In this document: positions 1 through 6,420 of the stretch, piece after piece
Position numbering within the stretch: position 1 is the first letter of the stretch
Layout: each line of letters starts with the position of its first letter
Assembly (NCBI GenBank): GCA_937910265.1
Contig: CALEPD010000065.1
Coordinates: forward strand, 1 to 6,766
Direction: 5' to 3'
DNA from: an uncultured Bacteroidales bacterium
Lineage (GTDB): Bacteria; Bacteroidota; Bacteroidia; Bacteroidales; P3
DNA: 6,766 nt
Notes under the pieces: generated by a model
Told to the model about the DNA's origin: nothing
The model's database searches: none
The model's input: the letters and a program-made list of their open reading frames with translations, nothing else
Made by a program: the position numbers and the translations under genes

Positions 1-674
1 CCGCTAATAATATTCAATGATGACGAAGTTTTAATAGCCAACTTAAAATTGTACGTCATTTCGTTGATTCGTACGGTATTTATTGGAACCAACGAAAGCA
101 GCGGGATGCTCATTTTGGCTTGCATGCCATTTTTTATGAAATTGAAAACAACCACAGAGAGAGTTCCATTCTTGACTCCAATTTCATCGATGCATTTAAG
201 TGTTGTTTTTGCCGCCTTGTATTGGGCGTTAACGGCAGCATCAAGGGGTGCTGATATGATTTTAGCCAAATCGAGGTTAGACATCGACTCGATTGCATCG
301 TGACCAAGTTTTGTAGACGCAGTTGCATCACTTAGGGTGACAATGGCCTGCAGTTTATCGGCAGTTTGCATTGTCACCCCCAACGCCTCGCCTATTTGTT
401 GAAACTGATTGGCTGCTGGAGGCTCTTTCGAGTCAGGTTTATCCAATCCCTGTTGAGTTTTCGATTGGGTTACAGATTCAGAAGAGGATTTCTGCTCTGT
501 TTTGGAGGCCAATTCAGCATCATTCACGCCATTGGTTGGATTTGACGATTGCGACTCTTCAGTCACTGAACTGGATTGCTGGGTCTGACTTTCAACTACA
601 GTTTGTTCTACAGGAGTTGTTGTTGTTGTTTGCCCCGTCTGTTTTGTTTCGTTTTTATCATTGTTCGTATCCAT
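1..674 (-). CDS. DUF2589-type protein with Q/S/T-rich head (partial, C-terminus beyond window)
   Basis: This reads as 224 codons from ATG at 674 and runs off the left edge, so the C-terminus is missing. Residues 1-88 are a low-complexity hydrophilic head rich in Gln, Ser, Thr and Glu, including five Thr in a row at 16-20. Residues ~130-224 match the core of the two genes upstream: an Ala-rich helix with IISAPLDAAVNAQYKAA (139-155), then strands containing IPLLSLVPI (190-198). The sister genes have LIGGPL and VPLLTIVPIP at these places, so I assign it to the same family (DUF2589, Pfam PF11655, from memory). There is no signal peptide or membrane helix, so it is probably cytoplasmic. It lies 29 nt after the preceding gene and is almost certainly co-transcribed. 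An in-frame ATG at 686 would add four residues, but the GGAGGG ribosome site favours 674. Function is unknown. Confidence 0.82.
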   Translation of the reverse strand, partial: MDTNNDKNETKQTGQTTTTTPVEQTVVESQTQQSSSVTEESQSSNPTNGVNDAELASKTEQKSSSESVTQSKTQQGLDKPDSKEPPAANQFQQIGEALGVTMQTADKLQAIVTLSDATASTKLGHDAIESMSNLDLAKIISAPLDAAVNAQYKAAKTTLKCIDEIGVKNGTLSVVVFNFIKNGMQAKMSIPLLSLVPINTVRINEMTYNFKLAIKTSSSLNIIS

Positions 675-678
675 AATA

Positions 679-684
679 CCCTCC
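679..684 (-). promoter_or_regulatory. Shine-Dalgarno site deciding the start at 674
   Basis: The minus strand reads GGAGGG followed by TATT and ATG. It is the only clear Shine-Dalgarno site in front of a gene in this window; the other starts are preceded by AT-rich sequence, as is usual in Bacteroidetes. It overlaps an alternative in-frame ATG at 684-686, which therefore has no such site of its own. Confidence 0.6.
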
Positions 685-703
685 ATTGATGTTGCAATAA
701 TAT

Positions 704-1594
704 TTATTCAATCACATTGACTGTTTCGGACTTTTCGCCTGCATGCACAATATACCTACCGGGTTTCTTGAAGATACATGCAATGCCTAAGCTATCCGGA
801 ACCACATCATAGTCAGTGCCTTTTGATGCAGAGCTTTCAGAGCCGTTATTGAGTACACCAACATTGAAATTAATCTTCTCCAAGTCGGAATCGTAATAGC
901 CCTCATTATTTTTATAGGTAATGTATACACCATTAAGCGACCCTTCGTCGGACAATCTAACCAATGATGACGAGAGACGTAATTCGCCTCCATTTTCGAC
1001 TACATCGATAGACTCGTTGAGCATTTCAAGCACTTTGGCCATACCTGCAGGCATATCATCCTGTGCTGCCTTAACCGATACGTCCATTGTGTACTCGACA
1101 GAATACTTGGAGTCGCGTGTGGCTTTAGAATCCTTCTTACTGGAAACGCCAACGTTCATTTGTGTAGAAGCAGAAACAAAAAGAAGATTAACACTAGTAC
1201 CAACAGATAAGCCGAAATCTGTTTTCAGACTATCAGACTGTGTTTGCGAATTAGAAGAAGCCGCTGATATTTTAGCCTTGAATGCAATACTTATATCCCG
1301 GACAGCAATAAACGGGATAGGAACAATTGTCAACAAAGGCACATTGATGGTGGCGACACGCCCTTGTCGACGATAAGAAAAACTAACATAGGCTAATTTT
1401 TTTTGTCCTTCGTTCTTCTCATCATCAACCATGCCAACTGAATTAATGAAATTCCACGTTGCCAAGGCAGCATTGGACTGTGCTTCGACACAAGCCTTTA
1501 ACGGACCGCCTATAAGCGTACCAAACGGAAGCGACTCAAGAGACGCCATTGCCACATTCGCCGGACTGACATCAATATCGTTCTTATTTCCCAT
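704..1594 (-). CDS. DUF2589-type protein with extra C-terminal domain
   Basis: The protein has 296 residues and no signal peptide. The core spans about 17-203. It has an amphipathic Ala-rich helix with LIGGPLKACVEAQ (27-39), strands ending in VPLLTIVPIPF (85-95), a variable Ser/Gln-rich stretch (111-150), the motif SSKKDSKATRDS (151-162), a strand region, and a final helix with MPAGMAKVLEMLN (181-193). The same blocks in the same order occur in the gene upstream (1737-2384). I recognise the pattern as DUF2589 (PF11655), a family without a known function as far as I recall. Residues ~204-296 have no counterpart in the 215-residue paralog. They look beta-rich, with alternating hydrophobic residues, and could be a small Ig-like or binding domain; this is inference. 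It follows the previous gene by 142 nt and precedes the next by 29 nt. The ATG at 1594 has only AT-rich sequence before it. Confidence 0.88.
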   Translation of the reverse strand: MGNKNDIDVSPANVAMASLESLPFGTLIGGPLKACVEAQSNAALATWNFINSVGMVDDEKNEGQKKLAYVSFSYRRQGRVATINVPLLTIVPIPFIAVRDISIAFKAKISAASSNSQTQSDSLKTDFGLSVGTSVNLLFVSASTQMNVGVSSKKDSKATRDSKYSVEYTMDVSVKAAQDDMPAGMAKVLEMLNESIDVVENGGELRLSSSLVRLSDEGSLNGVYITYKNNEGYYDSDLEKINFNVGVLNNGSESSASKGTDYDVVPDSLGIACIFKKPGRYIVHAGEKSETVNVIE

Positions 1595-1681
1595 ACCATA
1601 TCGATTTTATATTACACAATACTACTATGTCTTAACATATAATATAATTCAAGGGAACCACATTATGCTAAAAACAACTCC

Positions 1682-1701
1682 GATGTTTTTCAAAAAACAT
1701 C
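1682..1701. repeat. Short perfect inverted repeat between two DUF2589-type genes
   Basis: On the plus strand GATGTTTTT is followed almost directly by its complement AAAAACATC, which gives a hairpin of about eight AT-rich pairs with a tetraloop. It sits in the middle of the 142-nt gap between the first and second array genes. On the minus strand no long T-run follows at once; a GTTTTT lies a few bases downstream. It could be a weak terminator, an attenuator or an mRNA stability hairpin; the sequence alone does not decide. Confidence 0.4.
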
Positions 1702-1736
1702 AGCAAAATGCTTGCAGGAAAGACCCTACGCTATAA

Positions 1737-2384
1737 TCAACGACCGCTATTAGCGGACTGAGCTCCACTGTCAGCCGTTTGCTCGATTGCATTAGTTAAA
1801 ACCTCGAGGATCTTGAGCATACCTGCAGGCATTGATTCCTGACTTGCACGAACAGAAACATCGATGGTTGATTCGACAGAAAAGTTGGAGTCACGTGTAC
1901 TCTTTGAATCTTTTTTAGAAGAAAAAGAGGTATTTAATTTGGTTGTAGTTTTACTGAAAATACCTTTTTTCTTGTTTTGTTCATAATCGCTTTTATAATC
2001 ACTCGAACTGTTGTAAGAGTTGGATTGAGATTGAACACTTGAAATACTCGCTTTAAAATCGATTTGGACACTTGTAATAGCCAAATATGGTATTGGTACA
2101 ATGGTCAACAACGGGACTTTCAGATTAATTTCATCCAAACTACCAGCAGCATTTTTTTTAGTGAAACTAAATTCGACGTACACTGGTTTATATTTCATGT
2201 CATCGCCGGAGTCTTCGTCCAGAGGCTGAAAACCTACTTGTGTTATGAACTGTACGGTTGCAGCAGCAGCCTCAGCTTGTGCATTAATACATGCTGTTAA
2301 TGGTCCACCAATAAGATTCTCGAACGGAACATTAGCCAAGGTGTCATTTACTGCGTTGGCTTGAGATACGGATGTGTTTGCCAT
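1737..2384 (-). CDS. DUF2589-type protein, minimal core form, first gene of array
   Basis: The protein has 215 residues, no signal peptide and no membrane helix. It carries the family blocks in order: LIGGPLTACINAQAEAA (24-40), FITQVGF (46-52), VPLLTIVPIPYL (90-101), a Ser/Asn/Lys-rich variable stretch (about 105-150), SSKKDSKSTRDS (155-166), strand sequence, and SMPAGMLKILEVL (184-196). It ends in a short polar tail. This is the most compact of the three paralogs and probably shows the family core (DUF2589, PF11655, from memory). A good Bacteroidetes promoter lies 39 nt upstream, so it probably leads the transcript that also covers the next two genes. No Shine-Dalgarno site is seen; the AT-rich leader is typical of the phylum. 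Molecular function is unknown. The Ala-rich helix and the hydrophobic PLLTIVPIP strand suggest an oligomerising or membrane-surface protein, but that is inference. Confidence 0.88.
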   Translation of the reverse strand: MANTSVSQANAVNDTLANVPFENLIGGPLTACINAQAEAAAATVQFITQVGFQPLDEDSGDDMKYKPVYVEFSFTKKNAAGSLDEINLKVPLLTIVPIPYLAITSVQIDFKASISSVQSQSNSYNSSSDYKSDYEQNKKKGIFSKTTTKLNTSFSSKKDSKSTRDSNFSVESTIDVSVRASQESMPAGMLKILEVLTNAIEQTADSGAQSANSGR

Positions 2385-2666
2385 TTTTTATAGTTTTTTG
2401 TTATACGTGCTATTTTATTTTGCAAATTTACATATTTTTTTTTAATAAAACAAATAGAACGCATAAACACTGTTCCAATTCCCATCAAATCACCAAAACA
2501 ATAACATAATTAACAGCAGTTTACAAAAAACCAACATGTTTAAAAAAACTAAAATAAATCAAAAGAAGAACTCCCCAACACAATTCACATGTAAAGGATG
2601 CTCGAAAAGGAAAAATCGTATTTATATAGAGTCAGCGCCTTAAAGCGGAGCCTTCATATCGAGGGA
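2385..2666. other. Intergenic stretch between T9SS cargo gene and DUF2589 array
   Basis: These 282 nt are very AT-rich and hold no convincing gene. The end next to the array carries the promoter at 2423-2454. I found no clear hairpin-plus-T-run terminator for the cargo gene that ends at 2667. Some read-through into the array is therefore possible, although the array has its own promoter. Confidence 0.6.
2423..2454 (-). promoter_or_regulatory. Bacteroidetes-type promoter of the DUF2589 array
   Basis: Read on the minus strand, TTTG (2454-2451) is followed by a 20-nt spacer and TAAATTTG (2430-2423). This matches the Bacteroidetes primary-sigma consensus TTTG-N19-21-TAnnTTTG exactly in both boxes and in spacing. 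Transcription would begin near 2415-2418, leaving a leader of about 32 nt before the ATG at 2384. Confidence 0.72.
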
Positions 2667-4121
2667 CTATCGCAACAGGGTAATTGTGCCCTTTTTAACT
2701 TGCAGTCCTTTTGGCATGTCGATAGTTTTATAGTATATAATATACACGAACGACGATTGAGGCAATGGCTGACCATCATAGGTGCCGTCCCAGGCTTGAT
2801 TGATATCGGTTGAGGTATAAACCAAAGAACCGCGACGGTTATAAATAAAAATCTCGTATTCGGTAATACCTACCCCATTGACCTTAAAAAGGTTGTTACC
2901 CAACTCACCGGGAGTAAACACATTGGGGATATACAAATCGGACTTTCTGATTACAATTTGACGGGTAAGAGTGTCGCTACAGGTTTGCGAGAGAGCCACC
3001 AGAGTAAGATCCAAGGTGTCGTCGGTAAGCGGAACCTCGTAAGTGATGCTATTGTCGTAGGAATAAATATTGCCATCGATGTGCCATTCGACGCCCATAT
3101 GATCGACATTCAAACTATGGCTGTGGGCTTCGAATGTATGGTCTTCGTAAGTAAGGAATTCGGGGGTGACCCGCATAATGGCTGTGGGGCTCATCACGCG
3201 CACCAATACGGTGTCGGCAGAGGTGAAACATCCTGGCAAACCCACATGGCTGACCTTGACGGTATATATTGTCGACTGGTTGGGTTTGACATCGATTGTA
3301 GGAGATGTTGTTTCGGTGAGGGTAGGATCGGGAGGATTGGAAGTCCAGAGATAGTTGTAGGCACCTGACGGGGCAACAACCGGAGAAAGATGGTAGTTGC
3401 TTCCCTGACAGAAGGACTGAGATGTGAAGGTAACGGCAGGAACTTCGCGTACATCGAGGACAAGGTGGCAATTGCTGTCGCAACCAAGTGTAGTGGGTAC
3501 TGTGAACACTGTGTCGACTGATGTGTTGAATTCAATGCTATCGAAGACATACGGGAGTTCGGTTTCGCAAACAGTGTCGCGTACCAATGCATTTGAAGAA
3601 TAGTTGATCGTGAGGACGAGTGTGACCAAGCTATCGCAACCATGTGCGGTCTGCAGCATAACCGTGGCTCCTGCTGTATCGGCAGTATATACGACAGAGT
3701 CGACCCACAGCAAGGAATCGCACACAACCAACTCGTGGGTAGCCGGGGTGCTGTGGTAAACTACAAGATTCAGAGTTACTATGGAATCGCAACCATCGGA
3801 ACCGGCCAGCACTTGCTCGAAAGAGCCTGACTGAGTGAAGGTTTGTCCATTCCACTGAAACTCGTCGCATACAGTGTCGTAAACATCGGTGTAAGTAGTA
3901 CAATCGGCAGAAAGATCAATACGTTCACGGGCGTCATACTTTGGAGCTGCAGTCAGCTGGCTACAATCTGAGACAATATGACCTGGCATGGAATTGTCGC
4001 GCTCTTCATCTATGCAGCTTGCTTGTATTTGTGATGATAATGTACATACAGCAATAAGTAAAAACACATTTGCGAAAACTTTTTTCACAACTGAATATAT
4101 TGACATTGTTTTCATAGCCAT
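2667..4121 (-). CDS. Secreted T9SS cargo with type-B (gliding-motility-like) C-terminal sorting domain
   Basis: The protein has 484 residues. An N-terminal signal peptide (basic start, hydrophobic core about 15-28, likely cut near Ala34) sends it through Sec. Residues 81-226 hold three repeats of about 50 residues. Each opens with VC(D/E) and closes with GCDS plus an alternating beta strand; Cys pairs are 85/111, 134/162 and 185/214. Residues ~231-311 and ~312-392 look like two Ig/PKD-type beta domains. Residues 395-484 match the type-B sorting domain (CHU_C, TIGR04131): YIPNVFTP (397-404), YEIFIYNRRG (422-431), WDGTYDGQPLP (444-454) and the terminal KGTITLLR. This domain is recognised by the T9SS for outer-membrane passage. 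It departs from the usual NGDGxND and YNRWG motifs. ATG at 4121 or 4115 could be the start; both keep the signal peptide. It is probably a surface adhesin or scaffold; no enzyme domain is visible. Confidence 0.88.
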   Translation of the reverse strand: MAMKTMSIYSVVKKVFANVFLLIAVCTLSSQIQASCIDEERDNSMPGHIVSDCSQLTAAPKYDARERIDLSADCTTYTDVYDTVCDEFQWNGQTFTQSGSFEQVLAGSDGCDSIVTLNLVVYHSTPATHELVVCDSLLWVDSVVYTADTAGATVMLQTAHGCDSLVTLVLTINYSSNALVRDTVCETELPYVFDSIEFNTSVDTVFTVPTTLGCDSNCHLVLDVREVPAVTFTSQSFCQGSNYHLSPVVAPSGAYNYLWTSNPPDPTLTETTSPTIDVKPNQSTIYTVKVSHVGLPGCFTSADTVLVRVMSPTAIMRVTPEFLTYEDHTFEAHSHSLNVDHMGVEWHIDGNIYSYDNSITYEVPLTDDTLDLTLVALSQTCSDTLTRQIVIRKSDLYIPNVFTPGELGNNLFKVNGVGITEYEIFIYNRRGSLVYTSTDINQAWDGTYDGQPLPQSSFVYIIYYKTIDMPKGLQVKKGTITLLR

Positions 4122-4209
4122 GAATAATCTTTAATAAATTTCATATAACATATAGCAGAACAATATGATAGAGTACAATCTACCTATTATTCCATTATAT
4201 TCAAACATG

Positions 4210-4217
4210 CAAATATA
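4210..4217 (-). promoter_or_regulatory. Possible -7 element for the T9SS cargo gene
   Basis: The minus strand reads TATATTTG, which fits the Bacteroidetes TAnnTTTG box, but no TTTG lies at the expected 19-21 nt spacing upstream. Initiation here would give a leader of about 85 nt. The AT-rich context makes a chance match possible. Confidence 0.35.
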
Positions 4218-4412
4218 CAAAAAAAAATGAAAACACTGGATCTGCCAGGCGATGGATGTTGAAAAAAAATGGTGGACTACCACGTACTTAAGAGGTAGGA
4301 AAAGAAGTGACGCGACCTAATTGTATAGACAAAAGGTGGGTTTTATAAATTACACATTTAAAAATCAATCGTAAACATGAGTGACTCCAACTTTTTCAGC
4401 GCCTTTGTCCTC

Positions 4413-4553
4413 ATTTCGGCATCTTTCCGATTGTCAGTCGTTTACAATGTACTGCATGGTTCTCCACTCGCCTTACTTCGTGCGACGTCCTGAGGAACGC
4501 TATTGAAAGCCACTGGCTTTCTTCACACTTTCCGCACGGAAATATGCCGAAAT
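4413..4553. repeat. 141-nt structured element with 17-nt terminal inverted repeats
   Basis: The left arm ATTTCGGCATCTTTCCG (4413-4429) and the right arm CGGAAATATGCCGAAAT (4537-4553) are complementary at 16 of 17 positions and enclose 107 nt. The interior has a further perfect hairpin, GAAAGCC-ACT-GGCTTTC (4505-4521). A weaker pairing of GGTTCTC with GAGGAAC (4459-4465 with 4493-4499) encloses an internal loop. The element is more GC-rich than the flanks and lies between a terminator and a possible promoter. I believe similar sequence recurs between genes in Bacteroidales and is sometimes called as short hypothetical proteins, but this is recollection, not a search. It could be a non-autonomous mobile element, a repeat-derived element or a structured RNA. 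I see no transposase and no clear target duplication. Confidence 0.6.
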
Positions 4554-4591
4554 AAGAACAAAATAGCACGAAAGCAATATATAGAACCCGC

Positions 4592-4630
4592 AAAAAAAAA
4601 TCCGCAACTTACTTGTCGCGGACTTTTTTT
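4592..4630. terminator. Bidirectional intrinsic terminator after the decarboxylase beta gene
   Basis: On the minus strand TCCGCGAC-AAGTAA-GTTGCGGA forms an 8-bp stem (one G-T pair) with a 6-nt loop, followed by nine T. It begins 26 nt after the stop codon of the decarboxylase beta gene. On the plus strand the same stem is followed by C and seven T, so it could stop transcription from both sides. Confidence 0.85.
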
Positions 4631-4648
4631 GGTATAAAAATCATTCTA

Positions 4649-5818
4649 TTAATGCAGGAACGCCAAGAGGATACCGGCTGCGACGGCCGAGCCGACAACA
4701 CCAGCCACATTGGGACCCATTGCATGCTGAAGAAGATAATTGGTCTTATCGTACTCCAAACCGACAGAGTTGGAAACTCGTGCGGCATCGGGAACAGCAC
4801 TTACACCAGAGTTACCTACCAGCGGGTTGATTTTGTTGCCTTCCTTGAGGAAGAGGTTCATTGCTTTTACGAACAGCACACCACAGAAGGTGGCAATGAC
4901 GAACGAAAATGCACCAAGAGCGAAAATCAAGACAGACTTACCTGTGAGGAAAGTTGTAGCTTGGGTAGATGCACCAACGGTAATACCGATCAAAAGTGTA
5001 CAGGTGTTGACGATGGCGTTGCTTGCAACATCGGAGAGGCGCTTTGTAACACCACTTTCCTTAAGCAAGTTACCGAAGAAAAGCATGCCGAGCAAAGGCA
5101 GACCTGAAGGAACGATGAATGCACAGAAGAGCAAACCAACGATTGGGAATATAATTTTCTCGATTTGAGACACCTGACGTGGCGGTTTCATACGGATACG
5201 GCGTTCTTTATCGGTGGTAAGCAAGCGCATGATTGGTGGTTGGATTACCGGAACGAGAGCCATGTACGAATATGCCGACACTGCAATTGCACCCATCAAA
5301 TCGGGTGCCAACTGGCTGGAGAGGAAAATTGCGGTAGGACCGTCGGCACCTCCGATGATACCGATTGCACCGGCCTCATTGGGAGCAAATCCGAGAGCCA
5401 TTGCACCGGTATAGGCGGCAAATATACCCACCTGAGCAGCAGCTCCGATGAGGAACAACTTGGGATTGGACAGCAATGCAGAGAAGTCTGTCATTGCACC
5501 GATACCCAAGAATATCAATGGCGGATACCAACCGTTCTGAACTCCGTGATACAAAATATTCAAAACAGAGCCTGTTTCATATATACCGATTTTCAAGCCG
5601 GGATAGAAAGGGATATTTCCGACCAGCATACCGAATCCGATAGGTACGAGAAGAAGTGGTTCAAATTCTTTGGCAATACCCAAGAAGATGAAAACCAAAC
5701 CGATTAAAATCATGATGATGTGTCCCCAAGTAACATTGGCAAAGCCTGTATACTGCCAGAACTGCAACATCTGAGTGGACAGGAAGTCCATAAATCCACC
5801 TACTGCTAATATACTCAT
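4649..5818 (-). CDS. oadB: Sodium ion-translocating decarboxylase, beta subunit (OadB/MmdB/GcdB family)
   Basis: This 389-residue polytopic inner-membrane protein performs the Na+-coupled decarboxylation of carboxybiotin. It thereby links oxaloacetate, methylmalonyl-CoA or glutaconyl-CoA decarboxylation to Na+ export. Residues correspond to those known to be essential in Klebsiella OadB: Asp159 in GGADGPT (156-162), Tyr185 in SAYSYMALVP (181-190), and Asn331, Gly335 and Ser340 in NPLVGNSGVSAVPDAARVSN (331-350). About nine hydrophobic segments are visible. The length is somewhat below the ~430 residues of the Klebsiella protein but normal for the wider family. The start at 5818 is preceded by AT-rich sequence, and the biotin carrier gene ends 38 nt upstream, which is the usual operon order. 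A strong terminator closes the operon. The substrate cannot be read from this subunit. In Bacteroidales a methylmalonyl-CoA decarboxylase (mmdB) of the succinate-propionate route is most likely, so the symbol is for the family only. Confidence 0.95.
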   Translation of the reverse strand: MSILAVGGFMDFLSTQMLQFWQYTGFANVTWGHIIMILIGLVFIFLGIAKEFEPLLLVPIGFGMLVGNIPFYPGLKIGIYETGSVLNILYHGVQNGWYPPLIFLGIGAMTDFSALLSNPKLFLIGAAAQVGIFAAYTGAMALGFAPNEAGAIGIIGGADGPTAIFLSSQLAPDLMGAIAVSAYSYMALVPVIQPPIMRLLTTDKERRIRMKPPRQVSQIEKIIFPIVGLLFCAFIVPSGLPLLGMLFFGNLLKESGVTKRLSDVASNAIVNTCTLLIGITVGASTQATTFLTGKSVLIFALGAFSFVIATFCGVLFVKAMNLFLKEGNKINPLVGNSGVSAVPDAARVSNSVGLEYDKTNYLLQHAMGPNVAGVVGSAVAAGILLAFLH

Positions 5819-5856
5819 TTTTATGGAATTTATAGGATTTTTAAAACACTATCTAC

Positions 5857-5895
5857 TTAACCTATTACAATGAGGACATCGCCTTCGAGAACGTA
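5857..5895 (-). CDS. C-terminal remnant of biotin carboxyl carrier (decarboxylase) subunit
   Basis: Read on the minus strand up to a TAA at 5857-5859, the codons give VLEGDVLIVIG and stop. This is the typical end of a biotinyl domain (EGDVL plus a short hydrophobic strand). It lies 38 nt before the decarboxylase beta gene, exactly where the biotin carrier subunit belongs in such operons. Beyond about 5895 the minus-strand reading loses biotinyl-domain character, while the plus strand is convincing ABC ATPase. The rest of the carrier gene, including the biotin-accepting AMKM lysine, has therefore been replaced. The call rests on only about 11 residues plus context. Confidence 0.6.
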   Translation of the reverse strand, partial: YVLEGDVLIVIG

Positions 5896-6420
5896 AGCTT
5901 CGGCTATACCGACGAGAAGACGGTGCTGCACAACATCTCCCTTTATGCCGAGCCGGGTCAGAAGGTGGCGTTTGTGGGCGCAACGGGCGCAGGCAAAACC
6001 ACTATTACCAACCTCATAAACCGCTTTTACGATATCGACGACGGTAAGATCCGTTACGACGGAATAAATATAAACAAGATTCGCAAAGCCGACCTCCGCC
6101 GTTCTTTGGGCGTGGTGCTTCAGGATGTAAACTTGTTCACGGGCACGGTTATGGAGAATATACGTTACGGCAGACCGGACGCTACCGATGAAGAGTGTAT
6201 CGCCGCAGCAAGGTTAGCCAATGCGGACGGATTTATCCGAATGCTTCCCAAAGGGTACGATACGGTGCTTTCAGGGGACGGAAGCGGACTTTCCCAAGGT
6301 CAGCGCCAGCTTCTTTCCATAGCACGCGCCGCCGTGGCAGATCCGCCCGTTATGATACTCGACGAGGCGACGGCAAACATAGACACCGAAACCGAGATCC
6401 TTATTCAGGATTCGCTTGAA
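5872..6420 (+). CDS. ABC exporter nucleotide-binding domain fragment (no membrane domain, no start codon)
   Basis: About 183 codons read as a type IV ABC exporter ATPase domain. In order they show EDIAFENVSFGY (from 5872, with the A-loop Tyr), Walker A GATGAGKTT (5977-6003), the Q-loop in VVLQDVNLF, the signature LSQGQ (6289-6303), Walker B VMILDEAT (6349-6372) and a D-loop with ANIDTETE. The H-loop histidine and everything after it are missing, because the frame passes into helicase sequence near 6420. The exporter membrane domain that should precede it is also missing, and no in-frame ATG lies between the upstream stop near 5842 and the domain. Codons favour G/C at third positions, unlike both neighbours. 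The wording resembles clostridial multidrug-type exporters, so a Bacillota source is likely; this is inference. Confidence 0.9.

Larger units (their letters stand above)
4122..4648. other. Long non-coding stretch between decarboxylase and T9SS cargo genes
   Basis: These 527 nt contain no gene that I accept. In minus-strand order they hold the bidirectional terminator (4592-4630), the structured element (4413-4553), about 195 nt without recognisable features (4218-4412), a possible promoter (4210-4217), and an AT-rich leader of about 90 nt before the cargo gene. A 60-codon minus ORF (4411-4593) overlaps the structured element and is probably incidental. Confidence 0.65.

Noticed and set aside
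921..1376. Plus-strand ORF of 151 codons opposite the middle DUF2589-type gene
   Set aside because: It is antisense to a well-supported gene, and its composition and lack of motifs fit a shadow frame.
1595..1660. Possible -7 box TAGTATTG upstream of the middle DUF2589-type gene
   Set aside because: It has one mismatch in the TTTG part, and the nearest upstream TTG is about 25 nt away, outside the 19-21 nt spacing. It is not convincing in such AT-rich sequence.
4015..4030. Possible lipoprotein signal (QASC) in the T9SS cargo
   Set aside because: The residue three before the Cys is Gln, where a lipobox has Leu or a similar residue. A normal signal peptidase I cut near Ala34 fits better, and T9SS cargo is usually not made as a lipoprotein.
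4411..4593. Minus-strand ORF of 60 codons starting MRVLYIAFVLF
   Set aside because: It lies almost exactly over the inverted-repeat element, has no ribosome site or family match I recognise, and its stop falls at the end of the repeat arm. It is better explained as a chance frame through a structured repeat.
4613..5707. Long plus-strand ORFs opposite the decarboxylase beta gene
   Set aside because: They have no domain pattern and are rich in Cys, Thr and Arg as expected of antisense frames. The minus-strand frame has all the family motifs.
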